Assembly (NCBI GenBank): GCA_029881015.1
Contig: JAOUNK010000203.1
Location: 1 to 6,177 of the forward strand
Length of the DNA stretch: 6,177 nt
Origin: Gammaproteobacteria bacterium
Lineage (GTDB): Bacteria; Pseudomonadota; Gammaproteobacteria; Steroidobacterales; Woeseiaceae
Direction: 5' to 3'
Position 1 is the stretch's first letter. Every line of letters begins with the position of its first letter. The position numbers and the translations under genes were made by a program. Below are positions 1 to 5,548 of this stretch, one piece after another. A model generated the notes under the pieces. The model made no database searches, was not told where the DNA came from, and saw only the letters and a program-made list of their open reading frames with translations.

Positions 1-253
1 GTGCCGTGAAGATGAGAATCGGGCCGGCAAAGACTTCGCGCAGTTCCCGGCAAATCGTCAGGCCATCGGTGCCGGGCAGCATCAGGTCCAGCAACACGAC
101 GCGCGGACGCACTTTTGCGAAATGGGGCAGGGCGTGGTCGCCGCGCGGTTCGACGGCAACTGTCAGCCCGTTTTGTTCAAAGTACTCCGCCGTAAGATCG
201 GCGAGGCGCCGGTCGTCCTCCACGAGCAAAATGTCGACACTCTTCCTGCTCAA
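1..253 (-). CDS. RstA-like OmpR-family response regulator, receiver domain (partial, C-terminus beyond window)
   Basis: This is a two-component response regulator; only the first 84 residues are in the window. The receiver domain is clear: the acidic pocket is E12-D13-D14 in ILLVEDD, the phospho-acceptor is D56 in VLLDLMLPG, and the conserved Thr is T83 near the cut end. The text VEPRGDHAL followed later by LMLPGTDGLTICRELR closely matches my memory of E. coli RstA, so a winged-helix DNA-binding domain is expected in the missing part. The start is TTG (251-253), because an in-frame TAA lies directly upstream and no other start keeps strand beta-1. This TTG overlaps the TGA stop of the preceding gene (TTGA), which implies translational coupling. 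It is the third gene of a minus-strand operon with a MipA/OmpV porin-like protein and a DUF3019 protein. A histidine kinase is the expected next gene but is not visible. Confidence 0.92.
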   Translation of the reverse strand, partial: MSRKSVDILLVEDDRRLADLTAEYFEQNGLTVAVEPRGDHALPHFAKVRPRVVLLDLMLPGTDGLTICRELREVFAGPILIFTA

Positions 254-648
254 TTAATATCCCAGACGTGGCGCGTACGGCGTTTGCGCCGGCGATCATC
301 GGAGTCCATGCGCAGTACCTCGACGGTGAACTCGGCGAGGCGGCTGCCCGGATCGCTGCTCGTCATCCAGTAGCTGAAGTTCTCCCGTACGATGCGATCG
401 TCGTGCAAGCGGCCCGCCCGGTCTTCGCTCCAGCAGTGAATCGGCGCCTCGCTGAAGTCGTTGTAGAGGCAATAGTAACCTGTCTCACCGCTTTGCCAAA
501 CGACGAGGAAGGACAGGTCGCAGGTCGGGTTGCGATTGTCGGTAATACAAAGCACGGGTTTGACCGTCAGTTGCATACCCGTATCCACCGGGTCCTGCGC
601 CAGGGCAGGCGCGACAAGGACAAGAGCAAGTGCCGGGAACAGCCGCAT
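250..648 (-). CDS. DUF3019-type small periplasmic protein
   Basis: This is a 132-residue exported protein of unknown function. Residues 1-17 form a signal peptide with a hydrophobic core (FPALALVLVAP) and an ALA|Q cleavage site. The mature part has four cysteines (C34, C43, C60, C72) in the contexts LCITD, TCDLSF, YYCLYND and HCWSE. They could form two disulfides in the periplasm. The WQS...YCLY...CW pattern matches my memory of DUF3019, a family seen mainly in gammaproteobacteria. The tail is strongly basic (RRRKRRTRH). The start ATG (646-648) was chosen because it begins a signal peptide; a longer reading to 831 would only add sequence overlapping the porin gene. It starts 4 nt after the MipA-like stop with only a weak ribosome site, so it is probably coupled. 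Its position between an outer-membrane protein and a regulator suggests an envelope-sensing or accessory role, which is inference. Confidence 0.8.
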   Translation of the reverse strand: MRLFPALALVLVAPALAQDPVDTGMQLTVKPVLCITDNRNPTCDLSFLVVWQSGETGYYCLYNDFSEAPIHCWSEDRAGRLHDDRIVRENFSYWMTSSDPGSRLAEFTVEVLRMDSDDRRRKRRTRHVWDIN

Positions 649-652
649 CGCT

Positions 653-1471
653 TCAGAACCGGTACGCGAGGCCGGCGAAGAACCCCAGCACGTTGCGTTC
701 ATCCACGATCGGGCTGGCCGCCGCCTCATCGTTGATGCGCTCGTACTCCGTGACGAGCGAAACGCCCCAGTTACGTGACAGCTGGTAACCGAGCAGTAGT
801 CGTGCCTGCCAGTTGATGCCGGCCGTGGCATCGTAACGTGCGACCACGATGCCTCCTTCCTCGGCGGTTACACCCCAGTAATAGTTGTTGAGGCGGGCGC
901 TCTTGTAACTCACGCCAATCGACGGCTCTACGTACAGGCGTTGCTCGCGCCAGCCGTAGCTGTAGTTTGCGTAGAGCTCATAACCGTCGTGGGTACCGGA
1001 CACATCGTGAAAGCCAGAGAGTTGCAACGCACCCCAGGAACCGCCGGCCAGCATCTCCAGGCCCAGTTCGACGGCGTAGTCCCGGTCCGGCACACTGAAC
1101 GCGACCGCCTCGGACAGCGGTGCGCCGGTGAGGTCGAACGAGACAAAGCGCGTATCGGTGTTACCGAAAAATACCCGGTCGCTGTTGACGCGCGCTACGA
1201 TGCTCGCGGTAAATAACGCATTGTCGGACAGGGTCAGGCCGAGGTCGCCATTGTCGAAGAACCAGTGATCGCCAAACCATGCGACGTCGAAATCAACGAT
1301 GATGGGGATGTCGTCAGACTGGATGAGCGGGTTGGAGCGCAGGCCATAGCCCAGCGCCGCGCCCAGCCGCCAGCGCGACTCCGTGCCTTGTTCAGCTGCA
1401 GTGTCGGCCAGGCAGGGCGATGCACCGCAGACGAGCAGCATCAGCAGCAACTGGCGTATTCGTCGAATCAT
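653..1471 (-). CDS. MipA/OmpV-family outer membrane beta-barrel protein
   Basis: This is a 272-residue outer-membrane protein. A signal peptide covers about residues 1-22 (IRRIRQLLLMLLVCGASPCLA, cleavage before DTAA). The mature protein opens with RLGAALGYGLRSNPLIQSDD, followed by PIIVDFDVAWFGDHWFFDNGDLGL. This is the typical N-terminus of MipA/OmpV proteins: a strand, then an acidic turn, then a parallel strand ending in FF.(N)G. Alternating hydrophobic and polar strands continue to the end, and the last residues, AGLAYRF, carry the terminal Phe recognised by the BAM complex. YYWGVTAEE (197-205) matches a conserved MipA segment. The start ATG at 1469-1471 is preferred over an upstream one because GGAGGT lies 8 nt before it and a signal peptide follows. 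It is the first gene of the minus operon, ahead of the DUF3019 gene and an RstA-like regulator. Family members have been linked to scaffolding of murein enzymes and to antibiotic or stress response; the role here is unknown. Confidence 0.86.
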   Translation of the reverse strand: MIRRIRQLLLMLLVCGASPCLADTAAEQGTESRWRLGAALGYGLRSNPLIQSDDIPIIVDFDVAWFGDHWFFDNGDLGLTLSDNALFTASIVARVNSDRVFFGNTDTRFVSFDLTGAPLSEAVAFSVPDRDYAVELGLEMLAGGSWGALQLSGFHDVSGTHDGYELYANYSYGWREQRLYVEPSIGVSYKSARLNNYYWGVTAEEGGIVVARYDATAGINWQARLLLGYQLSRNWGVSLVTEYERINDEAAASPIVDERNVLGFFAGLAYRF

Positions 1472-1479
1472 TCGGGACC

Positions 1480-1485
1480 ACCTCC
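1480..1485 (-). promoter_or_regulatory. Ribosome binding site of the MipA/OmpV-like gene
   Basis: On the minus strand GGAGGT lies 8 nt upstream of the ATG at 1469-1471. It fixes the start and argues against an in-frame ATG further upstream (near 1555), which would add a non-signal extension. Confidence 0.75.
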
Positions 1486-1557
1486 GGTCAGTGCGTCCGT
1501 ATGCGGCAAGTGTCGCAAGGCCAGCCACAACGACTGGTATCAAAGGTGTATGCAAAT

Positions 1558-1597
1558 TGTCGAAAAATGTAAAGCGCCGTCGCTACAAATTCTGACA
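1558..1597. promoter_or_regulatory. Imperfect inverted repeat in divergent promoter region, possible response-regulator site
   Basis: The 204-bp gap between the divergent MipA-like and beta-propeller genes holds two 14-bp arms, TGTCGAAAAATGTA (1558-1571) and TACAAATTCTGACA (1584-1597), separated by 12 bp. The second arm matches the reverse complement of the first at 10 of 14 positions. Read as TACA-N6-GACA, each arm agrees with 9 of 12 fixed positions of the E. coli RstA box as I remember it (TACATNTNGTTACA). Since the operon encodes an RstA-like regulator, autoregulation is plausible but inferred. The region is locally AT-rich compared with the window. The minus-strand arm contains TCGACA, which could be a -35 for the leftward operon, but I see no convincing -10. 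Confidence 0.4.
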
Positions 1598-1616
1598 ATA
1601 TTACGGAACATCTCCA

Positions 1617-1645
1617 CAGACACCGGCGGGCATCGGGCCTAGGAT
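1617..1645 (+). promoter_or_regulatory. Weak candidate sigma70 promoter for the beta-propeller lipoprotein
   Basis: CAGACA (1617-1622) and TAGGAT (1640-1645) each match 4 of 6 consensus bases with a 17-bp spacer, giving a leader of about 24 nt before the ATG at 1676. The match is weak and could be chance; no better pair was found in this gap. Confidence 0.25.
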
Positions 1646-1675
1646 TGCTCCATAAGGCCAAGAGGAGATGACGGG

Positions 1676-3619
1676 ATGAAACGGTCAACAGCCACACTTT
1701 TCGCACTTTTTCTTCTGTCCATTACGGGCTGCAGCTCGTCGAGTTCGGGCGGCAATGACCCTGGAGGCCCGCAGCCAGCCGGTTTGCTGAGTGCAGTCTC
1801 GGATGTAGCGGCTTTCGAGGCCTCCATCAAGACGGCGCTGTCGCAGATGAGCAGTGCCGAGCAGCTCTCGGTCGCCGGCTCCGCGGCGGACGCCAACTTC
1901 ACGGGCACCTATACGCAGGAGTTGAACGTCGACGAGTTCGATGCGGTTCGCTACGACGGCGAGCACCTGTTCGTCGCGCCGCGACGCTACTTTCACTGCT
2001 GCTTCATACTGGACGCCGCGCAGGCGGGCGCTAACGACCCCGGCGCCACTCCGGTGCGCTCGATCCGGATCCTTGCCACGGATCCTCTGAACGGCGAGGC
2101 AAACCTCGTAAGCAGTATTCCGCTCGAAGACGATGTGTCCGTGCAGGGCATGTACCTGCACGCCGACAAGATGTTCGCGCTCACGGGCGAGATGTTTTAC
2201 GGCAACTTCGGTCAGCCCTGGGCCGAACTCGCGATCTGGGCGCCCGAGCGGCTCGGTTTCCGCGTCTACGACGTGACTGATATGGGCAATCCCGGGCTCG
2301 AGATCGAGGCCAGTATCGACGGCGTCTTTGTCGAGAGCCGGCGCATCGGCAATACGGTCTACATTGTCAGCCGGTACACCCCGTGGATCGAGGGTCTGCA
2401 CTACTACGTGACGACGCCCGAACAGCAGGCCGAGAACCGCGCGCTGCTGGCAGGCGTCACACTCGACGACCTGTTGCCGAAGATCACCGTTGCCGGTGAA
2501 ACACGGACACTGGTCTCGCCACAAAGCTGTTACGTTACCACCAACGACGGTACGAGCGACTACGCGGTCATCACGAGTGTTACCGCGGTGCCGATCGACA
2601 ATCCGGCAAACTTCACGACCACGTGCTACAACGAGGACGCCTACGGCGTCTACGTCTCGGAGAACGCGCTGTATTTCGCCGAACATCGGCCGAACAGCGC
2701 GACGCAGGCGGACGTAACGCGCATCCACAAGTTTGCCCTGGCCGGCACGAGCATCGGCTACCGGGGTTCCGCGGATATCGATGGGACAGTCTGGCGTGGT
2801 GGCCAGGCCGACTTCCGCATGAGTGAACACAACGGTGACCTGAGGCTGATCGCATCGCAGTTCGATTGGACGAACGTGGATTTCGTCGATCACAAGCTGT
2901 ATATCCTGCGGGAGTCGAACTCACGGCCCGATCTCGAGATCGTATCGACGCTGCCGAACGCCAGCCGGCCGGCGGAAATCGGCAAGCCGAACGAAGCGCT
3001 CTACGGTGTCCGGTTCCTCGGCAACACGGCTTATGCCGTGACGTTCGAGCAGATCGATCCGCTGTACGCGATCGATCTATCGGACCCGGCTGACCCGTTT
3101 ATCGCGGGCGAACTCGAGGTAACGGGATTCTCCGACTTCCTGCACCCCGTGACGGACGACCTGCTGCTCGGACTGGGTCGCGATGCGAATGGTGGCGTCA
3201 AACTGGAGTTGTTTGACGTATCGAACATCGCTCAGCCATTGTCACGCGGCAGTGCCACGATCGGTGGCCTCGGTTCCTACAGCGAAGCAAGGCACGATCG
3301 TCATGCCTTCACCTACCAGGCCGACGTGAATGGCCGCGATCGCTTCACGATCCCGGCGGATGTGTACGCGACGGACGGCAGTTACGAGTACGAGGGTTCC
3401 GCGTTGTATCTCTTCGAGATTCTCGACAAGACCCTGCCGGCGCTCGCAACGCTGAACAGCGTCGGCGCGATTGAACCGCCGCAGTTCGGCCCCAGCGCGC
3501 CTGTCTGGGTAGAACGTAGCCGGGCGTTCGTTCACGATGACACCGTGTACTACGTTCGTGACGAGGAGGTCTGGTCGGCAAACTGGGGTGCCCCGGCAAT
3601 CGTACAGGGGCCGTTCTAA
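1676..3619 (+). CDS. Secreted beta-propeller lipoprotein (COG4880 / PF09826-like)
   Basis: This is a 647-residue lipoprotein of unknown function. The signal peptide ends in the lipobox ITGC with the lipidated Cys at residue 19. Ser at +2 predicts Lol transport to the outer membrane. A Ser/Gly/Pro linker (20-36) and a short helical segment (about 40-68) precede the propeller domain. The domain opens with FTGTYTQELNVDEFDAVRYDG (75-95), matching the 'TN.QV.GVDEADIVKTDG' opening of the C-terminal beta-propeller family. Later hallmarks are FRVYDVTD (195-202), GNTVYIVSRYTP (225-236), GVRFLGNTAYAVTFEQIDPLYAIDLSDP (444-471), FLHPV (488-492) and LELFDVSN (510-517). Extra cysteines are C108-C109, C285 and C317. 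The start is supported by AGGAGA (1663-1668), 7 nt before the ATG. It is transcribed divergently from the MipA/DUF3019/RstA operon. Propellers of this kind are usually binding or scaffold domains; no catalytic residues are recognised. Confidence 0.86.
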   Translation: MKRSTATLFALFLLSITGCSSSSSGGNDPGGPQPAGLLSAVSDVAAFEASIKTALSQMSSAEQLSVAGSAADANFTGTYTQELNVDEFDAVRYDGEHLFVAPRRYFHCCFILDAAQAGANDPGATPVRSIRILATDPLNGEANLVSSIPLEDDVSVQGMYLHADKMFALTGEMFYGNFGQPWAELAIWAPERLGFRVYDVTDMGNPGLEIEASIDGVFVESRRIGNTVYIVSRYTPWIEGLHYYVTTPEQQAENRALLAGVTLDDLLPKITVAGETRTLVSPQSCYVTTNDGTSDYAVITSVTAVPIDNPANFTTTCYNEDAYGVYVSENALYFAEHRPNSATQADVTRIHKFALAGTSIGYRGSADIDGTVWRGGQADFRMSEHNGDLRLIASQFDWTNVDFVDHKLYILRESNSRPDLEIVSTLPNASRPAEIGKPNEALYGVRFLGNTAYAVTFEQIDPLYAIDLSDPADPFIAGELEVTGFSDFLHPVTDDLLLGLGRDANGGVKLELFDVSNIAQPLSRGSATIGGLGSYSEARHDRHAFTYQADVNGRDRFTIPADVYATDGSYEYEGSALYLFEILDKTLPALATLNSVGAIEPPQFGPSAPVWVERSRAFVHDDTVYYVRDEEVWSANWGAPAIVQGPF

Positions 3620-3624
3620 GTAAA

Positions 3625-3644
3625 ACGGCACCTTGCGGAGCCGT
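3625..3644. terminator. Possible terminator hairpin after the beta-propeller gene
   Basis: Six nt after the stop codon, ACGGC-A-CC and GG-A-GCCGT form an 8-position stem with one A-A mismatch and a TTGC loop. The plus-strand side is followed by GC-rich sequence with no T-run. On the minus strand it is followed by TTTT. It may act as a weak or bidirectional terminator, or only protect the mRNA 3' end. Confidence 0.35.
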
Positions 3645-3658
3645 CCGGCCAGGCCGGG

Positions 3659-3721
3659 CAGCCTGCGGCATCATCAAAAGCGTCCATTGAGGGAGTGCTG
3701 ATGATGAGCAGCCGCAGGCTG
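3659..3721. repeat. Long inverted repeat enclosing the start of the small lipoprotein gene
   Basis: The left arm CAGCCTGCGGCATCATCA (3659-3676) is the exact reverse complement of TGATGATG (3699-3706) plus CCGCAGGCTG (3712-3721). The right arm is interrupted only by a 5-nt bulge (3707-3711). The loop is 22 nt and contains the GGGAG ribosome site (3691-3695). Both ATG start candidates (3701 and 3704) lie inside the stem. In RNA this could hide the start codons and act as a translational switch, or as a 3' stabilising structure for the upstream message. The pairing is seen directly; the role is inferred. Confidence 0.6.
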
Positions 3722-3931
3722 CGAGCCTTAATTCCGCTGTCGTTCTTGCTGCTGATAACCGCCTGTTGCATTGGTGGCGGGTCCGGTTCCGGCTCACTAC
3801 CTGTTGTCGCTCCGCCGCCGCCACCGACGTCGGCTGTTTTGAGCAGCGACGCGACGGCGGGCCGCCCCTGCATGACGCGATCCACTGGAGTCGATAGGGA
3901 GGACGGGCAGGACCAGAAGGGCTTGACTTAG
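3701..3931 (+). CDS. Small putative lipoprotein, Gly/Ser/Pro-rich
   Basis: This is a predicted 76-residue product that I do not recognise. A basic start (SSRRLR) is followed by a hydrophobic segment (ALIPLSFLLLITAC) ending in the lipobox ITAC, then Cys-Ile-Gly-Gly-Gly. The short mature part has a GGGSGSGS linker, a five-proline run, and a polar tail (DREDGQDQKG) with no evident domain. Start choice is ambiguous: GTG 3695, ATG 3701 and ATG 3704 are in frame. GGGAG (3691-3695) sits 5 nt before 3701 and 8 nt before 3704, and overlaps the GTG. The stop codon overlaps the left edge of the operator of the next gene. It could be a genuine small lipoprotein or the remnant of a longer one whose C-terminal domain was lost, since the tail looks unlike a folded domain. 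Confidence 0.5.
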   Translation: MMSSRRLRALIPLSFLLLITACCIGGGSGSGSLPVVAPPPPPTSAVLSSDATAGRPCMTRSTGVDREDGQDQKGLT

Positions 3932-3951
3932 TGTCTAAACAACACTATAGT
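3923..3951 (+). promoter_or_regulatory. Strong sigma70-type promoter of the Nudix/SPFH/NAD-kinase-like operon
   Basis: TTGACT (3923-3928) and TATAGT (3946-3951) each match 5 of 6 consensus bases with the ideal 17-bp spacer. Transcription would start near 3958, giving a leader of about 24 nt. The -35 lies in the last codons of the small lipoprotein gene. The promoter is overlapped by two palindromic operators, so it is expected to be repressible. Confidence 0.75.
3929..3947. promoter_or_regulatory. Operator O1, palindrome TAGTGT-N7-ACACTA
   Basis: A perfect 6-bp dyad with a 7-bp centre sits in the spacer between -35 and -10 and runs two bases into the -10. It shares GTGT-N7-ACAC with the next palindrome. 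It is the likely binding site of the NrtR-type regulator encoded immediately downstream. A protein bound here would block RNA polymerase. Confidence 0.65.
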
Positions 3952-3971
3952 TCGTGTCAAGTTAACACGAA
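3951..3971. promoter_or_regulatory. Operator O2, palindrome TTCGTGT-N7-ACACGAA
   Basis: A perfect 7-bp dyad has further pairing inside the centre (AA/TT around G3961), so 18 of 20 flanking positions are symmetric. It begins at the last base of the -10 and covers the expected transcription start. Its centre is 23 bp from that of O1, a little over two helical turns, so two dimers could sit on nearly the same DNA face. Confidence 0.7.
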
Positions 3972-3980
3972 GAGTCCGTC

Positions 3981-4649
3981 ATGCCTTACACTTACGACTA
4001 CCCGCATCCCGCCGTCTCGGTCGACATCGCGATCTTCACGATCCGCAACGACGAGCTCAATGTGCTGCTCATCAAGCGCGCCGAGGCGCCGTTCCGGGGG
4101 GAGTGGGCGCTGCCGGGTGGCTTCGTGCAGATGCAGGAGAGCCTCGGCGCGGCAGCCGAACGAGAATTACTTGAAGAAACAGGGGTTTCTGGTGTTTATC
4201 TCGAACAGTTGTACACGTTCGGGCAGCCGGACAGAGACCCGCGCGAGCGTGTAATCACGGTCGCGTACTACGCACTGATCCCGTCTGACCAGGTCGAGCT
4301 GCGCGCCGCAAGCGATGCGGAGGGCGTTGGCTGGTTCAGCGTCGAGAGGCTGCCCGAGCTCGCATTCGATCACCCGGAAATCCTCGAAACGGCCATGGAT
4401 CGCCTGGCCGCCAAGGTCGAATACTCGACCATCGCGCTGCAGCTCATGCCGGCCGCGTTCACGCTGACCGAGCTCCAGAACCTTTACGAGCAGGTGCGCC
4501 GCGAGCCCATCGACAAGCGTAATTTCCGGAAAAAGATTCTCGCGCTCGACGTCATTGAAGCCACTGGCGAGGAGCGACGGGAAGGACCTCATCGTCCCGC
4601 GAAACTGTATCGGGTTATCGATCGTTCGCGTGTCGACGTCATCAAGTAG
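3981..4649 (+). CDS. NrtR-family Nudix-related transcriptional regulator / Nudix hydrolase
   Basis: This 222-residue two-domain protein matches NrtR-type regulators. The N-terminal Nudix domain spans about residues 8-140. It carries a complete Nudix box, G47-x5-E53-x7-R61-E62-L63-x-E65-E66-x-G68-V69, preceded by GEWALPGGF. The C-terminal part (about 150-222) has the winged-helix features of the family: FTLTELQNLYEQVRREPIDKRNFRKKI, then HRPAKLYRV. Known NrtR proteins repress NAD-metabolism genes and are released by ADP-ribose. In many of them the Nudix box is degenerate, so the intact catalytic residues leave room for hydrolase activity as well. The ATG is preceded by the modest ribosome site AAGAG (3970-3974). 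The promoter carries two palindromes, indicating autoregulation. It is followed 16 nt later by an SPFH gene and then an NAD-kinase-like gene, most likely one operon. A plain ADP-ribose or sugar-nucleotide Nudix hydrolase is less likely given the C-terminal domain. Confidence 0.9.
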   Translation: MPYTYDYPHPAVSVDIAIFTIRNDELNVLLIKRAEAPFRGEWALPGGFVQMQESLGAAAERELLEETGVSGVYLEQLYTFGQPDRDPRERVITVAYYALIPSDQVELRAASDAEGVGWFSVERLPELAFDHPEILETAMDRLAAKVEYSTIALQLMPAAFTLTELQNLYEQVRREPIDKRNFRKKILALDVIEATGEERREGPHRPAKLYRVIDRSRVDVIK

Positions 4650-4652
4650 TGC

Positions 4653-4660
4653 AAGGAGGT
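4653..4660 (+). promoter_or_regulatory. Near-perfect Shine-Dalgarno site of the SPFH gene
   Basis: AAGGAGGT is fully complementary to the 16S anti-Shine-Dalgarno core. It lies 5 nt before ATG 4666 and 8 nt before ATG 4669. It rules out the longer in-frame reading that begins inside the regulator gene and predicts higher expression than for the first gene of the operon. Confidence 0.85.
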
Positions 4661-4665
4661 GCATC

Positions 4666-5544
4666 ATGATGATCAACTATTACAAAGGCGAGCCCAACAT
4701 CTACACAATCTGCTCACGCAACGGCAAGGTCGTTCGCCATGGGGCAGGGATCAACTTCTGGTTCTCGCCGCTCACGAGCACGATTGCCCTGGTGCCGCTG
4801 GCGAGCCGCGAGTCGCAGTTTATCTTTAACGAGACGACCGTCGACTTCCAGGAGGTCTCGATACAGGGCTCGCTAAGCTACCGGTTGAGCGAGCCGCTGG
4901 ACATCGCGAAGCGTCTCGACTTCACGATCGATCCGAAGAAGGCGCGTTACAAGAGCGAAGACCCGGCGCAGCTCGTGCAGCGTGTTGTGAACAACGTCCA
5001 GGCGCACGTTCGCAACGTCGTCAGCCAGTTGCCGCTGGAGCAGGCGCTGACCGATGTGAAGAACCTGTCGTCCGCAGTGTTTCTCAATGTCGTGAAGTCG
5101 CCTGAGCTGGCCGGGCTCGGCATCGTCCTCGAGAGCCTGCACTTTACCGCCGTGAGAACGACGCCCGAGATGCAAAAGGCACTCGAGGCCGACTATCGCG
5201 AGAGCCTTCACAAGCGGGCCGACCAGGCCATCTACGATCGGCGCCATGCGGCGGTCGAGGAGGAGCGAAAGATCCGCGAGTCGGAGATGAACACGGATAT
5301 CGAGCTCGAGAACCGTCGCAAGGATCTCGTGGACACGCAGGCAAGGAACAGCCTGACATTGGCCGAGGCCGAGGCGAAGGCCGAGGAGCTCAAGCTGTCG
5401 CCATTCGGTGACCTGCCGCCGCAGGCACTGGTCGGACTGGCGCTCAGGGAATGGGCGGCCAACGCGGGCAATATCGACAACCTGAGCATCACACCGGACC
5501 TGCTCACGAAAGTCGTGTCCTACGTCGCGGAAGCCAGGGAGTAG
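4666..5544 (+). CDS. SPFH/Band 7 (stomatin/prohibitin-like) domain protein without a membrane anchor
   Basis: This 292-residue SPFH protein begins MMINYYKGEPNIYTICSRNGKV, then AGINFWFSP, a pattern typical of bacterial SPFH proteins. The Band 7 fold continues through FIFNETTVDFQEVSIQGSLSYRLSEP (52-77), a helical stretch (98-145) and IVLESLHFTAVRTTPEMQKALE (153-174). About residues 167-245 form a charged, Ala/Glu-rich coiled coil, as in flotillins and prohibitins. The end (246-292, LSPFGDLPPQALVGLALREWAANAG) looks like a helical oligomerisation tail. Unlike classical stomatins there is no N-terminal transmembrane helix or signal peptide, so the protein is probably cytoplasmic or peripherally membrane-bound. 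SPFH proteins form rings or scaffolds and usually have no enzyme activity. ATG 4669 is an equally possible start. It lies between an NrtR-type regulator and an NAD-kinase-like gene, with 4 nt to the latter. This suggests a scaffold for NAD(P) metabolism, which is inference. Confidence 0.9.
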   Translation: MMINYYKGEPNIYTICSRNGKVVRHGAGINFWFSPLTSTIALVPLASRESQFIFNETTVDFQEVSIQGSLSYRLSEPLDIAKRLDFTIDPKKARYKSEDPAQLVQRVVNNVQAHVRNVVSQLPLEQALTDVKNLSSAVFLNVVKSPELAGLGIVLESLHFTAVRTTPEMQKALEADYRESLHKRADQAIYDRRHAAVEEERKIRESEMNTDIELENRRKDLVDTQARNSLTLAEAEAKAEELKLSPFGDLPPQALVGLALREWAANAGNIDNLSITPDLLTKVVSYVAEARE

Positions 5545-5548
5545 GGCA

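Noticed and set aside
268..735. 155-codon open frame on the plus strand
   Set aside because: It is antisense to the DUF3019 gene, which has a signal peptide, conserved cysteines and operon spacing; the plus-strand reading shows no domain.
1668..1679. Four-codon upstream reading frame whose TGA overlaps the ATG of the beta-propeller gene
   Set aside because: It begins at the end of the ribosome site itself (AGGAGATG), has no ribosome site of its own, and is best explained by chance.
1685..2893. 402-codon open frame on the minus strand
   Set aside because: It lies wholly antisense to the beta-propeller lipoprotein, has no signal or domain pattern, is Arg/Val-rich as expected from GC-rich shadow frames, and lacks a ribosome site.
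3647..3656. GC-rich palindrome CCGGCCAGGCCGG next to the terminator hairpin
   Set aside because: The centre is a single base, so it cannot form a hairpin with a proper loop, and there is no following T-run; it may be a chance GC palindrome.
3931..4254. 107-codon plus-strand frame starting inside the operator region
   Set aside because: It is a frame-shifted shadow of the Nudix gene, Ser/Arg/Thr-rich, and starts upstream of the likely transcription start.
4167..4676. 169-codon open frame on the minus strand
   Set aside because: It is antisense to the NrtR-type gene and composed of typical complementary-frame residues without motif or ribosome site.
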